DNA of 10,450 nt from SCUN01 sp964355365. GTDB lineage: Bacteria; Acidobacteriota; Vicinamibacteria; Vicinamibacterales; SCN-69-37. The DNA lies in NCBI GenBank assembly GCA_964355365.1, contig CAYHEX010000143.1, forward strand, positions 1 to 10,450. The letters are read 5' to 3'. Position 1 is the first letter of the stretch. Every line of letters begins with the position of its first letter. The notes beneath the pieces were generated by a model. The model saw only the letters and a list, made by a program, of their open reading frames with translations, searched no databases and was not told where the DNA came from. Below, one piece after another: positions 1 through 6,026 of the stretch. The translations under genes and the position numbers were made by a program.

Positions 1-471
1 CGCGTGCATGCGCGCGTTCTGCTCCGGCGTTGCGGTGTTGTACGGCACGATCGATCCAGCGATGACCGGAATGTGCGCCGCTTTCGCGCGGTCGTACATT
101 GCGCGCAGTTGTGCGATGACGCTCTCGGCGCTGCGGCCCTGATACACGTCGTTGACGCCGGCGATGATGATGACGAACCGCGGCACGCCCGGCGCGCTTG
201 CGGCGCCGGAAGAACGCTGCGCGAGCACATCGCGGTCGAATCGCGCGGCGATCTGATCGCTGCGCTCCCCGTTCACGCCGCGGTTCAGCACCGTCCAGCC
301 GGGATGCGTGTGCTCGAGCCAGTACGGAAACGGCGCCTGCGCGTCGCCCGCGCCGTTCGGCGGCGCCTCGATCGGCGACTTGAAGTGCGGCGTCCCGGCA
401 GTGGTCGAGTCGCCGAGCGCAACGATCAGCACGGCGGCAGCCACGGTCAAGTCATTGCCCCATTGCCTCAT
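1..471 (-). CDS. SGNH/GDSL hydrolase, N-terminal part (3' end outside window)
   Basis: Seen: 157 residues from an ATG at 471 run to base 1 with no stop. Block I is ALGDST with the likely nucleophile Ser22; block II is NRGVNGE with Gly65; block III is AGVND with Asn107 and Asp108. The catalytic Asp/His block V would lie beyond the window. Known: SGNH enzymes are esterases, lipases or acyl-sugar deacylases, and the substrate cannot be read from this part. The start is uncertain: the ATG at 471 lies inside the CATTGCC tandem array, and a TTG at 450 or GTG at 444 would also give a short lead into the first beta strand. An in-frame stop at 484-486 rules out starts further upstream. No signal peptide is clear. 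It lies 33 nt downstream of the dipeptidase on the same strand, so the two are probably co-transcribed. Confidence 0.85.
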   Translation of the reverse strand, partial: MRQWGNDLTVAAAVLIVALGDSTTAGTPHFKSPIEAPPNGAGDAQAPFPYWLEHTHPGWTVLNRGVNGERSDQIAARFDRDVLAQRSSGAASAPGVPRFVIIIAGVNDVYQGRSAESVIAQLRAMYDRAKAAHIPVIAGSIVPYNTATPEQNARMHA

Positions 472-498
472 TGCCTCATTGCCTCATTGCCCCATTGG
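452..498 (-). repeat. 8-bp tandem array (CATTGCCC/T family), copy A
   Basis: Five units of CATTGCCC or CATTGCCT plus a partial unit. Read on the minus strand the units are AATGGGGC, AATGAGGC three times, AATGGGGC, then AATGA. It begins 7-8 nt after the dipeptidase stop codon and runs into the possible start of the SGNH gene. The same 45 bases, with the same order of G and A variants, recur at 6063-6107. No inverted partner lies beside this copy. Confidence 0.9.
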
Positions 499-504
499 TC
501 TGCG

Positions 505-1659
505 TCACCGCTTCTTCGCCGCCGCTTCCGCGGCGCGCAGCGCGCGAATGATGTTCTCGTTCGTGATCTTCTTAATGTCCGCGTCCGTGTAGCCGCGCTT
601 CAGCAGTTCGACGATGAGGTTGGGGTACTTCGACGAGTCCTCGAGACCGAGCACCACGTCCTCGATGCCGTCGAAGTCGCCGCCGATCCCGATGTGGTCG
701 ATGCCTGCGATCTTCTTGATGTGGTCGATGTGATTCGCCACGTCGGCCACCGTGGCCCGCGGCGCGGGGTTCGCCTTCTTGAACGCGTCGTCCTTCTTGT
801 TGTAGTCGGCGACGGCTTGCGACGAGAAGCTCGGCACGAACGTCACCATGACCACGCCACCGTTCTTCGGCAGCTGCGTCAGGATCGCGTCGGGAACGTT
901 ACGGCCCACGTCACTGACGGCGCGCGCGTTCGAGTGCGAGAAGATCACCGGCGCGGTCGACACCTTCAGCGCCGCCTGCATGACCTCCGGCGACACGTGG
1001 CTGAGGTCGATGAGCATGCCGAGGCGGTTCATCTCGCGCAGGATGTCTTCGCCGAGCGGCGTGAGGCCGTGCACGACCGGCGTCTCGGCCGCCGCGTCGA
1101 CCCACGACAGGTTCACGTTGTGCGTGAGCGTCATGTAGCGCGCGCCGAGCCGGTACATGTCGCGCAGCACCGCCACCGACGCGTCGATCGAGTGCCCACC
1201 CTCCATGCCGATCAGCGACGCGATCTTGCCGCTCTTGCGGATCCGGACGATGTCGTCGGCCGTCAGCGCGAGTTCGAGCGTGTCGGGATACTTCGCCATC
1301 ATGCGATGGACGATGTCGATTTGCTCGAGCGTGGCGGTGACGGGCGAAATGCCCTGCGCCTTCTGCATGTCGCCCGGCACGTACACGGACCAGAACTGTC
1401 CGCCCACGCCGCCCGCACGGAGTCGCGCGAAGTCCGTCATCAGCGTCGGCTGCGGTTTGCGCATGTCGAGTGCGTCGACGTCGCCCTTGGCTTTCTCGCG
1501 CACCGCCCACGGGTAGTCGTTGTGGCCGTCGATGATCGGCGCATCCTTCAGGAGCTGCATCGCGCGCGTCATCAGTGGATCGGCGCTCTGCGCCTGCAAT
1601 GTCATGAGCATCGGCGCCGCACACGCGACCGCCAGAACCGCCAGAAGGACTTTGGTCAT
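505..1659 (-). CDS. Exported membrane dipeptidase, peptidase family M19
   Basis: Hydrolyses dipeptides (renal dipeptidase family, two-zinc amidohydrolase fold); the natural substrate range is not readable. Seen: 384 residues, usual length for the family, with a signal peptide over residues 1-25 (hydrophobic core LLAVLAVACAA, likely cut after AQSA). Candidate metal ligands are all present: His46 and Asp48 in DGHNDYP, Glu153 in GMEGGH, His221 in DLSHVS and His242 in FSHSNARA. GIGGDFDGI at 325-332 supplies the late catalytic aspartate motif. The ATG at 1659 is chosen because it gives the complete signal peptide, though no strong Shine-Dalgarno precedes it. TTGAGC and TAATCC with a 16-nt spacer just upstream could be a promoter giving an almost leaderless message; this is weak. 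It is divergent from the M20D gene and probably the first gene of a unit with the SGNH hydrolase. Confidence 0.93.
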   Translation of the reverse strand: MTKVLLAVLAVACAAPMLMTLQAQSADPLMTRAMQLLKDAPIIDGHNDYPWAVREKAKGDVDALDMRKPQPTLMTDFARLRAGGVGGQFWSVYVPGDMQKAQGISPVTATLEQIDIVHRMMAKYPDTLELALTADDIVRIRKSGKIASLIGMEGGHSIDASVAVLRDMYRLGARYMTLTHNVNLSWVDAAAETPVVHGLTPLGEDILREMNRLGMLIDLSHVSPEVMQAALKVSTAPVIFSHSNARAVSDVGRNVPDAILTQLPKNGGVVMVTFVPSFSSQAVADYNKKDDAFKKANPAPRATVADVANHIDHIKKIAGIDHIGIGGDFDGIEDVVLGLEDSSKYPNLIVELLKRGYTDADIKKITNENIIRALRAAEAAAKKR

Positions 1660-1697
1660 ACGGGATTATTGTCCAAAGGCGCTTGCTCAAGGGCCTT

Positions 1698-1730
1698 TCA
1701 CCATGGAGATACATGGAGAGCCATGGAGAA
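1698..1730 (-). repeat. Left CCATGGAG box (three 10-bp units)
   Basis: Three 10-bp units starting at 1701: CCATGGAGAT, ACATGGAGAG and CCATGGAGAA. On the minus strand this box matches the box at 1944-1976 in 30 of 33 positions, so the pair is an inverted repeat with one copy upstream of each divergent gene. It lies about 40 nt upstream of the dipeptidase ATG. Function unknown. Confidence 0.8.
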
Positions 1731-1749
1731 GATCCTCGACTCCGACTGA

Positions 1750-1885
1750 GGGGCCTGGCGGCCCGGCTACGCCGGGCTAGCGACGAGCGAGCAAGATCAG
1801 GAACGAGAGAGCCCGGGGATCGAGGGGCTTTCTCGTTCTTGATCTTGTTCGCTCGTCGTGCCGCCGAAGGCGGCCGCCAGGCCCC
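1750..1885 (+). repeat. Composite hairpin element between divergent peptidase genes
   Basis: Nested inverted repeats. The outer 14-bp arms GGGGCCTGGCGGCC (1750-1763) and its exact complement (1872-1885) enclose a small hairpin on each side (CCCGGC/GCCGGG near 1762-1776; CCGCC/GGCGG at 1861-1873) and a central 33-nt stem with arms 1781-1813 and 1826-1858 and a 12-nt loop. The central arms match in 30 of 33 positions, and all three differences are G opposite T on the plus strand. The stem is therefore fully paired, with three G-U pairs, only in a plus-strand RNA. No protein is supported here. The form resembles a MITE- or REP-like palindromic element, but neither terminal repeats nor a target duplication is evident. 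Confidence 0.8.
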
Positions 1886-1895
1886 GCGTCTCTCA

Positions 1896-1923
1896 TTGCA
1901 CTTCGCGCCCCTATCAATATGAT
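1896..1923 (+). promoter_or_regulatory. Candidate sigma-70-type promoter for the M20D gene
   Basis: TTGCAC at 1896-1901 and TATGAT at 1918-1923 are separated by 16 nt. Transcription would start near 1930 and the leader of about 70 nt would contain the right CCATGGAG box. Judged by eye only. Confidence 0.4.
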
Positions 1924-1943
1924 GAGAGCTCTTGATCTTGGTT

Positions 1944-1976
1944 TTCTCCATGGCTCTCCATGGCCCTCCATGGTGA
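1944..1976 (+). repeat. Right CCATGGAG box (three 10-bp units, inverted)
   Basis: Mirror copy of the left box. On the minus strand the units are CCATGGAGGG, CCATGGAGAG and CCATGGAGAA. The 19-bp core TTCTCCATGGCTCTCCATG is exact in both boxes when each is read toward its own gene. It ends 24 nt upstream of the M20D ATG. Confidence 0.8.
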
Positions 1977-1991
1977 GCGCTCTTTGAGTCG

Positions 1992-1995
1992 AGGA
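1992..1995 (+). promoter_or_regulatory. Shine-Dalgarno AGGA that decides the M20D start
   Basis: AGGA lies 5 nt before the ATG at 2001. This favours that ATG over the in-frame GTG at 1998, which would leave only 2 nt. Confidence 0.55.
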
Positions 1996-2000
1996 TTGTG

Positions 2001-3284
2001 ATGCGCCAGTCGATGAAGGTCTTGGGTCTTGTTGTCTTGGTCGCTGCAGCGCGACCGCAGGCGCAGTCGGCCGGTGTGCCCGCCGCGATGCGCGTGCGGG
2101 TCGACACCATCGCGACCGAGATCTTTCCGCAATTGGTCGCCACGCGCCGCGACATTCATCAGCATCCCGAACTCGGCTTCAAGGAAACGCGCACCGCCGG
2201 CCTGGTCGCCGACCGCCTCCGCGCGCTGAAGTTCGACGACGTCCGCACCGGCATCGGCGGCACGGGCGTCGTCGGTATCCTCAAGGGTGGCAAGCCCGGC
2301 AAAGTGGTGGCGCTGCGCGCCGACATGGACGCGCTGCCCATTCAGGAAGCGATCACGCCGGTCTACAAATCGCTCGTGCCCAACGTGAATCACTCGTGCG
2401 GACACGACGGACACACGTCGATGCTGCTCGGCGTGGCCGACATCATGAGCCGCATGCGCGCGGATCTGCCGGGCACGCTCATGTTCGTGTTCCAGCCCGC
2501 CGAAGAGGGCGATCCGGACGGCGGCAAGACCGGCGCGGTGCGCATGCTCGAGAACGGTCTGTTTGGCATGCCGAAGCCCGATGCGATCTTCGGCATTCAT
2601 CTGGATCCGCAAATCCCGGTCGGCCAGGTCGGCACGCTCAGCGGTCCGGCCATGGCGAGCGCGGGCCGGTTCACGGCGAAGATCATCGGCAAGAAGACCC
2701 ACGGCGCGATGCCGCACACGGGCATCGACCCGATTCCGATCGCCGCGCTCGTCGTGAGCGCGTTCCAGACGATCCCGTCGCGTCAGGTCGATGCGCAGAC
2801 GCCGATGGTGCTCACCGTGGGATCGATCCACGGCGGCAACCGCTACAACGTCGTCTCCGACAGCGTCGAACTGCAGGGCACGGTGCGCACGTTCACCGCC
2901 GAGGGGCCGGCGATGGTGAAGGCGAAGATGGAGGCGATTCTCAAGGGCATCACGTCGAGCTACGGCGCCAGCTACGAACTGGTCTATTCGACCAACGCGC
3001 CGGTGACGTTCAACGACCCCGCGCTGGCCGCCGCTTCCACTGCGGCGCTCGCCACGACCCTCGGTGCCGACAAGGTCGTCAAGCCGGCGCTGCAGATGGT
3101 GAGCGAAGACTTCGCGTACTACCAGCAGCAGATCCCGGGCTTCTACTTCTTTGTCGGCATCAAGAATGAAGCGAAGGGCATCACCGCGATGTGGCACACC
3201 GAGTTCTACGACATGGACGAAGACGCGCTGAAGGTCGGCGTGCGGTCGATGTCGGCGGTGGTCCTCGATTATCTGATGCGCTGA
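2001..3284 (+). CDS. Exported M20D amidohydrolase/peptidase (hippurate or IAA-amino acid hydrolase type)
   Basis: Hydrolyses N-acyl amino acids or related amides; the exact substrate is unknown. Seen: 427 residues with a short signal peptide (residues 1-24, VLGLVVLVAAA core, end AQSA). M20D landmarks in order: RRDIHQHPELGFKE at 49-62, ALRADMDALP at 104-113, NHSCGHDGHTS at 130-140 with Cys133 and His135, FQPAEEG at 164-170 with Glu168/Glu169, His200 in FGIHLDP, the dimerisation-domain motif THGAMPHTGIDPI at 233-245, SEDFAYY at 368-374, and His399 in MWHTEF. These cover the expected two-metal ligand set of Cys, His, Glu, His and His. The signal peptide suggests periplasmic action, unlike many cytoplasmic relatives. 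It stands alone on the plus strand, divergent from the M19 dipeptidase, and both probably release amino acids from peptides or conjugates. Confidence 0.93.
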   Translation: MRQSMKVLGLVVLVAAARPQAQSAGVPAAMRVRVDTIATEIFPQLVATRRDIHQHPELGFKETRTAGLVADRLRALKFDDVRTGIGGTGVVGILKGGKPGKVVALRADMDALPIQEAITPVYKSLVPNVNHSCGHDGHTSMLLGVADIMSRMRADLPGTLMFVFQPAEEGDPDGGKTGAVRMLENGLFGMPKPDAIFGIHLDPQIPVGQVGTLSGPAMASAGRFTAKIIGKKTHGAMPHTGIDPIPIAALVVSAFQTIPSRQVDAQTPMVLTVGSIHGGNRYNVVSDSVELQGTVRTFTAEGPAMVKAKMEAILKGITSSYGASYELVYSTNAPVTFNDPALAAASTAALATTLGADKVVKPALQMVSEDFAYYQQQIPGFYFFVGIKNEAKGITAMWHTEFYDMDEDALKVGVRSMSAVVLDYLMR

Positions 3285-3341
3285 CACGGCGCTTGACACC
3301 ATGCTGACACCCGATGCGCATCGGCCTGGCGTTCGCGTCGT

Positions 3342-3655
3342 TTGCAGAAGGAGAACGCGCGGCGGACCCGTGAGATCGGCATCCGCCTGGCGCTGGGGGC
3401 CGAACGTTCGGTCATTCTGCGACTCGTCGTCCTCGACGGCTTGCGTCCGGTCCTGTTCGGCCTTCTCCTGGGACTGACGCTCGCGGTGGTTCTTTCGCGA
3501 CTCTTGCCGTTTCCAATCCGATTGGCGTCTACGTCGTTGCCGGCCCGTTCGCCCTCGCAGCGCTGCCCCTCATCCTGGCCGGTCTCATCGCGTGCCTGAT
3601 CCCTGCGCGCCGAGCGTCGAGAGTGGACCCCAACGTCGCGCTTCGCAATCTCTAG
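3342..3655 (+). pseudogene. C-terminal remnant of an ADOP/MacB-type permease, frameshifted
   Basis: Frame one from 3342 encodes RRTREIGIRLALGAERS followed by a hydrophobic helix ending SRLLPF. Near 3510-3517 the homology moves to another frame, which reads NPIGVYVVAGPF, a hydrophobic helix, then IPARRASRVDPNVALRNL and the stop TAG at 3653-3655. Together these about 104 residues align with the last 100 residues of the intact permease at 6168-8585 (RRTRDIGIEMALGA ... PARRASKIDPIVALRE). The remaining roughly 700 residues are missing: only 57 nt separate it from the M20D stop. A one- or two-base indel plus a large 5' deletion explain this. It is unlikely to be translated; no start or ribosome site is convincing. 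The sequence differs clearly from the intact copy, so it comes from another family member rather than a recent duplication. Confidence 0.85.
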
Positions 3656-3659
3656 CCCT

Positions 3660-3801
3660 GATTCCCGATTCCCGATCGATTCCCCGATTCCCCGATTCCC
3701 GATCGATTCCCCGATTCCCCGATTAGCGATCTTCGATTGCCCGATTCCCCGATTAGCGATCCCCGATTGGCGATTCGCGCTTCGCGATTCCGCGATGCTA
3801 C
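3660..3801 (+). repeat. GATTCCC-type tandem array, copy B
   Basis: Built of GATTCCC, GATTCCCC and GATTCCCGATC words. A 27-bp unit is repeated exactly at 3667-3693 and 3694-3720. Then come GATTAGCGATC-like words, GATTGGCGATT, and a right edge ending TTCGCGATTCCGCGATGCTA-C. The array starts 4 nt after the stop of the permease remnant and ends 9 nt before the OsmC start. No gene is supported inside it. Copy E at 8665-8790 has the same word order and the same right edge. Confidence 0.9.
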
Positions 3802-3810
3802 AGTCAGCCT

Positions 3811-4200
3811 ATGTCTCTGTCTCTCACTTGGGATTCCGATCTGCTTTTCCACGCTGAGGGCGGTCCCGCTCTCAACCTCGCCAGCTCCAGCCCCGACGCC
3901 TACTCGCCGATGCAGATCCTGGCGCACGCCATCATGGGCTGCATGGCCATGGACGTCGTCCACATCCTGAAGAAGGGGCGCCACGACCTGCAGGGCATGA
4001 CGATCTCCTTTGACGGTGAACGCGCCGCAGAGCACCCGAAGCGCTACGTGAAGGTGCACCTGACCTTCAACATCAAAGGCAACGTGCCTCAGGACGCGGC
4101 GGAGCGCGCCATCGAGCTGTCGAAGTCGACCTACTGCTCGGTGTCGAACACACTTCGTCCTGACATGGAATTCACAACGACGGTCAACATCTCGGCCTAG
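3811..4200 (+). CDS. OsmC-family protein
   Basis: OsmC/Ohr proteins are small cytoplasmic dimers that reduce organic hydroperoxides through two cysteines; the subgroup is not certain, and many YhfA-like members have unproven activity. Seen: 129 residues, a usual length. Cys44 lies in IMGCMAMDVVHILKK and Cys109 in LSKSTYCSVSNTL, the two conserved positions. Other family marks are SPMQILAHA at 32-40, GERAAEHPKRY at 69-79 and the closing strand FTTTVNIS. The ATG at 3811 is the only start that keeps the N-terminal strand; no clear Shine-Dalgarno precedes it, and TACAGT at 3798-3803 might be a -10 of a nearly leaderless message. It follows directly after a GATTCCC array and precedes a membrane protein gene with an 82-nt gap. 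Confidence 0.92.
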   Translation: MSLSLTWDSDLLFHAEGGPALNLASSSPDAYSPMQILAHAIMGCMAMDVVHILKKGRHDLQGMTISFDGERAAEHPKRYVKVHLTFNIKGNVPQDAAERAIELSKSTYCSVSNTLRPDMEFTTTVNISA

Positions 4201-4274
4201 CCCGAAACCGCTTGACGGGTCGTGGTAGTCTGCCGCCGCATGCGTAACACCACGACCAGTCAAGTGGTTCCGGG
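4201..4274 (+). repeat. 26-nt inverted repeat filling the OsmC/membrane-protein gap
   Basis: Arms at 4201-4226 and 4249-4274 with a 22-nt loop. In plus-strand RNA 23 positions pair normally, one is G-U, and two are mismatched (A-C and G-A). The first arm base directly follows the OsmC stop TAG, and the second arm ends 8 nt before the next ATG. No T-run follows, so a simple terminator is unlikely; a processing or translation-control hairpin, or a REP-like element, are options. Confidence 0.75.
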
Positions 4275-4282
4275 TCAATGAA

Positions 4283-5344
4283 ATGAACCGCCGCGCCTAT
4301 ATCGATTGGCTGCGAGGCCTCGCAGTCGTGATCATGATCGAGGCGCATACGATCGACGCGTGGACGGTCGACGATAAGGCCGTCCGCGCGCTCACACAAT
4401 TCAAAATGCTGCAGTTCCTCGCGGGCTGGGCGGCGCCGCTGTTCCTGTTTCTGGCGGGCGTCTCTGTGGCGCTCGCGGCGGCGTCACACCTGAGAAAAGG
4501 CAAGACCGTCGCCGACGCGAGCTGGGCCGTGCAGAAGCGCGGCTGGGAAGTGCTCGGATTCGCGTTGCTGTTCCGCTTGCAATCCTTCCTGCTGTCGCCC
4601 GGCACGTCGTGGCAGGGCATGCTGAAGGTCGACATCCTCAACATCATGGGCGTGGCGATGGCCGGATCCGCGTGGTGCTGGGCGCGCGGCCGTACCGAGC
4701 GCGAGAAAGCACTGTGGCTGCTGGTGCCGGCGGCGCTGTGCGTGCTGCTCGCGCAGTACGCGCCCGGCTGGTCGTGGCCGAATCTGCTTGGTGATCGTCT
4801 GCAGGGCTACGTGCGGATGACGCCGGCCGGCGGTAACTTCATGCTGTTGCCCTGGGCGGGCTTCGTGTTCGCCGGCGCGTGGCTGGGACGCCTGCTGCTG
4901 ATCAATCGCGACGCCGCGGCCGATCGCCGGTTCCATACGCGCCTCGGTCTGGGCGGCCTGGCGGTCTTTGCCGCCGGCTACATCGGCATGTACCTGCCGA
5001 CATTCACGCCGCATTCAAAGTTCTGGCACGGCTCGACGTCGTGGTTCCTGATCCGGCTCGGCGTGATGCTCATGCTGCTGGCGCTGTCGTGGTTGTGGAT
5101 GAAGCGCCCGCGTGCGGACCGCTGGAGCCCGATGGTGGTCTTTGGGCAGACGTCGCTGTTTGTCTATTGGGTACACGTCGAGGTCGTCTATGGATTCCCG
5201 ACCGCGGTGATTCGACACACGCTGTCGATTACCGGCGCGCTCGTGGCCTACGCGCTCTTCACCGGCGTCATGCTGTGGCTCGCCATCCTCTGGCAGCACA
5301 GAGAAAAAGGGCCGCTGATCCCAGCGGCCCTCCGTGTTCACTAA
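4283..5344 (+). CDS. Polytopic membrane protein, DUF1624/HGSNAT-like acyltransferase family
   Basis: Seen: 353 residues with about nine to ten hydrophobic segments. The N-terminus YIDWLRGLAVVIMIEAHTIDAW matches the family opening, with Arg11 and His22. Further marks are the hydrophobic stretch ending LFLFLAGVSVALA (53-65), VDILNIMGVA at 116-125 and LFVYWVHVEVVYG at 292-304 with His298. Known: the family includes heparan-alpha-glucosaminide N-acetyltransferase, which moves acetyl groups from cytosolic acetyl-CoA to sugars across a membrane; bacterial members are mostly uncharacterised. An envelope glycan acyltransfer role is inference. The start at 4283 lacks a ribosome site. Its last codons form the hairpin used as a terminator for the converging fasciclin gene. 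OpgC or acyltransferase-3 membership is a less likely reading. Confidence 0.78.
   Translation: MNRRAYIDWLRGLAVVIMIEAHTIDAWTVDDKAVRALTQFKMLQFLAGWAAPLFLFLAGVSVALAAASHLRKGKTVADASWAVQKRGWEVLGFALLFRLQSFLLSPGTSWQGMLKVDILNIMGVAMAGSAWCWARGRTEREKALWLLVPAALCVLLAQYAPGWSWPNLLGDRLQGYVRMTPAGGNFMLLPWAGFVFAGAWLGRLLLINRDAAADRRFHTRLGLGGLAVFAAGYIGMYLPTFTPHSKFWHGSTSWFLIRLGVMLMLLALSWLWMKRPRADRWSPMVVFGQTSLFVYWVHVEVVYGFPTAVIRHTLSITGALVAYALFTGVMLWLAILWQHREKGPLIPAALRVH
5304..5330 (-). terminator. Intrinsic terminator of the fasciclin gene, inside the neighbouring coding region
   Basis: Stem GGGCCGCTG (5309-5317) with exact complement CAGCGGCCC (5322-5330) and a 4-nt loop. Read on the minus strand it is followed by TTTTT (5308-5304). 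It lies about 108 nt beyond the fasciclin stop, with the CACCTGCTCG array between, and within the last codons (KGPLIPAAL) of the convergent membrane protein gene. Confidence 0.75.
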
Positions 5345-5348
5345 CAAT

Positions 5349-5434
5349 CACCTGCTCGCACCTGCTCGCACCTGCTCGCACCTGCTCGCACCTGCTCGCA
5401 CCTGCCCGCACCTGCTCGCACCTGCTCGCACCTG
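5349..5434. repeat. 10-bp CACCTGCTCG tandem array, copy C
   Basis: Eight 10-bp units, seven exact CACCTGCTCG and one CACCTGCCCG (sixth), plus a six-base partial unit. It fills the space between the stop codons of two convergent genes, 4 nt from the plus-strand stop and 3 nt from the minus-strand stop. The near absence of changes suggests recent expansion or active homogenisation. No gene inside. Confidence 0.95.
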
Positions 5435-5437
5435 TGC

Positions 5438-5953
5438 TTACTTATGCATCAGCACGTGATCGATCACGTGCACGACGCCGTTGCCGGACTTGAGGTCAGC
5501 GGCCACGACGGTGGCCTTGCCGCCCTTGTCGTCGGTCAGGACGACGTTCTTGCCCTCGAGCGTCGCCGTCAGCGAGGCGCCCTGCACCGTCTTCACGACC
5601 GCCTTACCGTGGCCGTCCGTGATCGCCTTCACAACAGCGGCTGCGTCGAGGTTGCCCGCCACCACGTGATACGTGAGGATGCCCGTCAGCGTCGCCTTGG
5701 CTTCCGGCTTCAGCAGACCATCAACCGTGCCCGCCGGCAGCGCCGCGAACGCCGCGTTGGTCGGCGCGAACACCGTGAACGGACCCTTGCCGCTGAGCGT
5801 CTCGACGAGCCCCGCCGCCTTCACCGCCGCCACGAGCGTGGTGTGATCCTTCGAACCGACGGCCACATCAACCACCGTCTTGCTCATCTGAGCGCTGACC
5901 ACCGACATCGCAACCGCCACCAGACCTGCTGTGACAAACAATTTCATCTTCAT
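5438..5953 (-). CDS. Exported fasciclin (FAS1)-domain protein
   Basis: A single FAS1 domain, a secreted or cell-surface adhesion-type fold; the partner in bacteria is usually unknown. Seen: 171 residues. The signal peptide spans residues 1-21 (MKMK, then a hydrophobic core, end VVSAQ). FAS1 landmarks are TLVAAVKAAGLVETL at 39-53, the H1 box GPFTVFAPTNAAFAALP at 57-73, LTYHVVAG at 93-100 and the H2 box NGVVHVIDHVLMHK at 158-171, which ends the protein. The ATG at 5953 is chosen over an in-frame one at 5998 because AGGAG lies 9 nt before it and the lysine-rich signal peptide begins there. A possible ECF-type promoter lies upstream. It is monocistronic by context: a terminator-like hairpin precedes its promoter and an intrinsic terminator follows. 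Confidence 0.93.
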   Translation of the reverse strand: MKMKLFVTAGLVAVAMSVVSAQMSKTVVDVAVGSKDHTTLVAAVKAAGLVETLSGKGPFTVFAPTNAAFAALPAGTVDGLLKPEAKATLTGILTYHVVAGNLDAAAVVKAITDGHGKAVVKTVQGASLTATLEGKNVVLTDDKGGKATVVAADLKSGNGVVHVIDHVLMHK

Positions 5954-5962
5954 GTAACCAGT

Positions 5963-5967
5963 CTCCT
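5963..5967 (-). promoter_or_regulatory. Shine-Dalgarno AGGAG that decides the fasciclin start
   Basis: AGGAG on the minus strand, 9 nt before the ATG at 5953. This makes the longer reading from 5998 unlikely. Confidence 0.7.
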
Positions 5968-5972
5968 GAGAT

Positions 5973-6014
5973 GCCCACCGTGGTGGGCTGTGGGCCAAAC
6001 ACCCTGCGTGTTTG
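5973..6014 (-). promoter_or_regulatory. Two small hairpins in the fasciclin 5' leader
   Basis: GCCCACC (5973-5979) pairs with GGTGGGC (5982-5988) around GT, and CAAACAC (5996-6002) pairs with GTGTTTG (6008-6014) around five bases. Both lie between the candidate transcription start and the ribosome site. The two-base loop means the first stem would open its inner pair, or act as a DNA palindrome. No riboswitch class was recognised. Confidence 0.4.
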
Positions 6015-6026
6015 CCGTTCCCTCAG

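Noticed and set aside
4..1749. A 581-codon open frame on the plus strand
   Set aside because: It lies antisense to the SGNH and dipeptidase genes, is dominated by Arg, His, Asp and Val as expected for the shadow of GC-rich genes, and has no recognisable domain.
1733..1995. TCCTCGACTC (1733-1742) is complementary to GAGTCGAGGA (1986-1995), which contains the M20D Shine-Dalgarno
   Set aside because: As an RNA switch it would require a transcript starting before 1733, whereas the better promoter candidate is at 1896-1923. More likely part of the general mirror symmetry of this gap.
1914..3302. A 462-codon open frame on the minus strand
   Set aside because: Shadow opposite the M20D gene; composition is Arg/His/Asp-rich and no motif is visible.
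3281..3323. Three (C/T)TGACAC words about 11-12 bp apart and the palindrome CGATGCGCATCG after the M20D stop
   Set aside because: Too short to call an operator or terminator; no T-run follows and no gene start depends on it.
3660..3801. CRISPR array (also considered for 452-498, 5349-5434, 6063-6172 and 8665-8790)
   Set aside because: Units are 7-11 bp and directly abutting, with no 25-40 bp repeats, no unique spacers and no cas genes.
3798..3803. TACAGT as a -10 box of a leaderless OsmC message
   Set aside because: No matching -35 element could be found in the low-complexity array upstream.
4278..4286. Two-codon reading frame ATG AAA TGA overlapping the start of the membrane protein gene
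   Set aside because: No ribosome site and no sign beyond coincidence; a control role cannot be supported.
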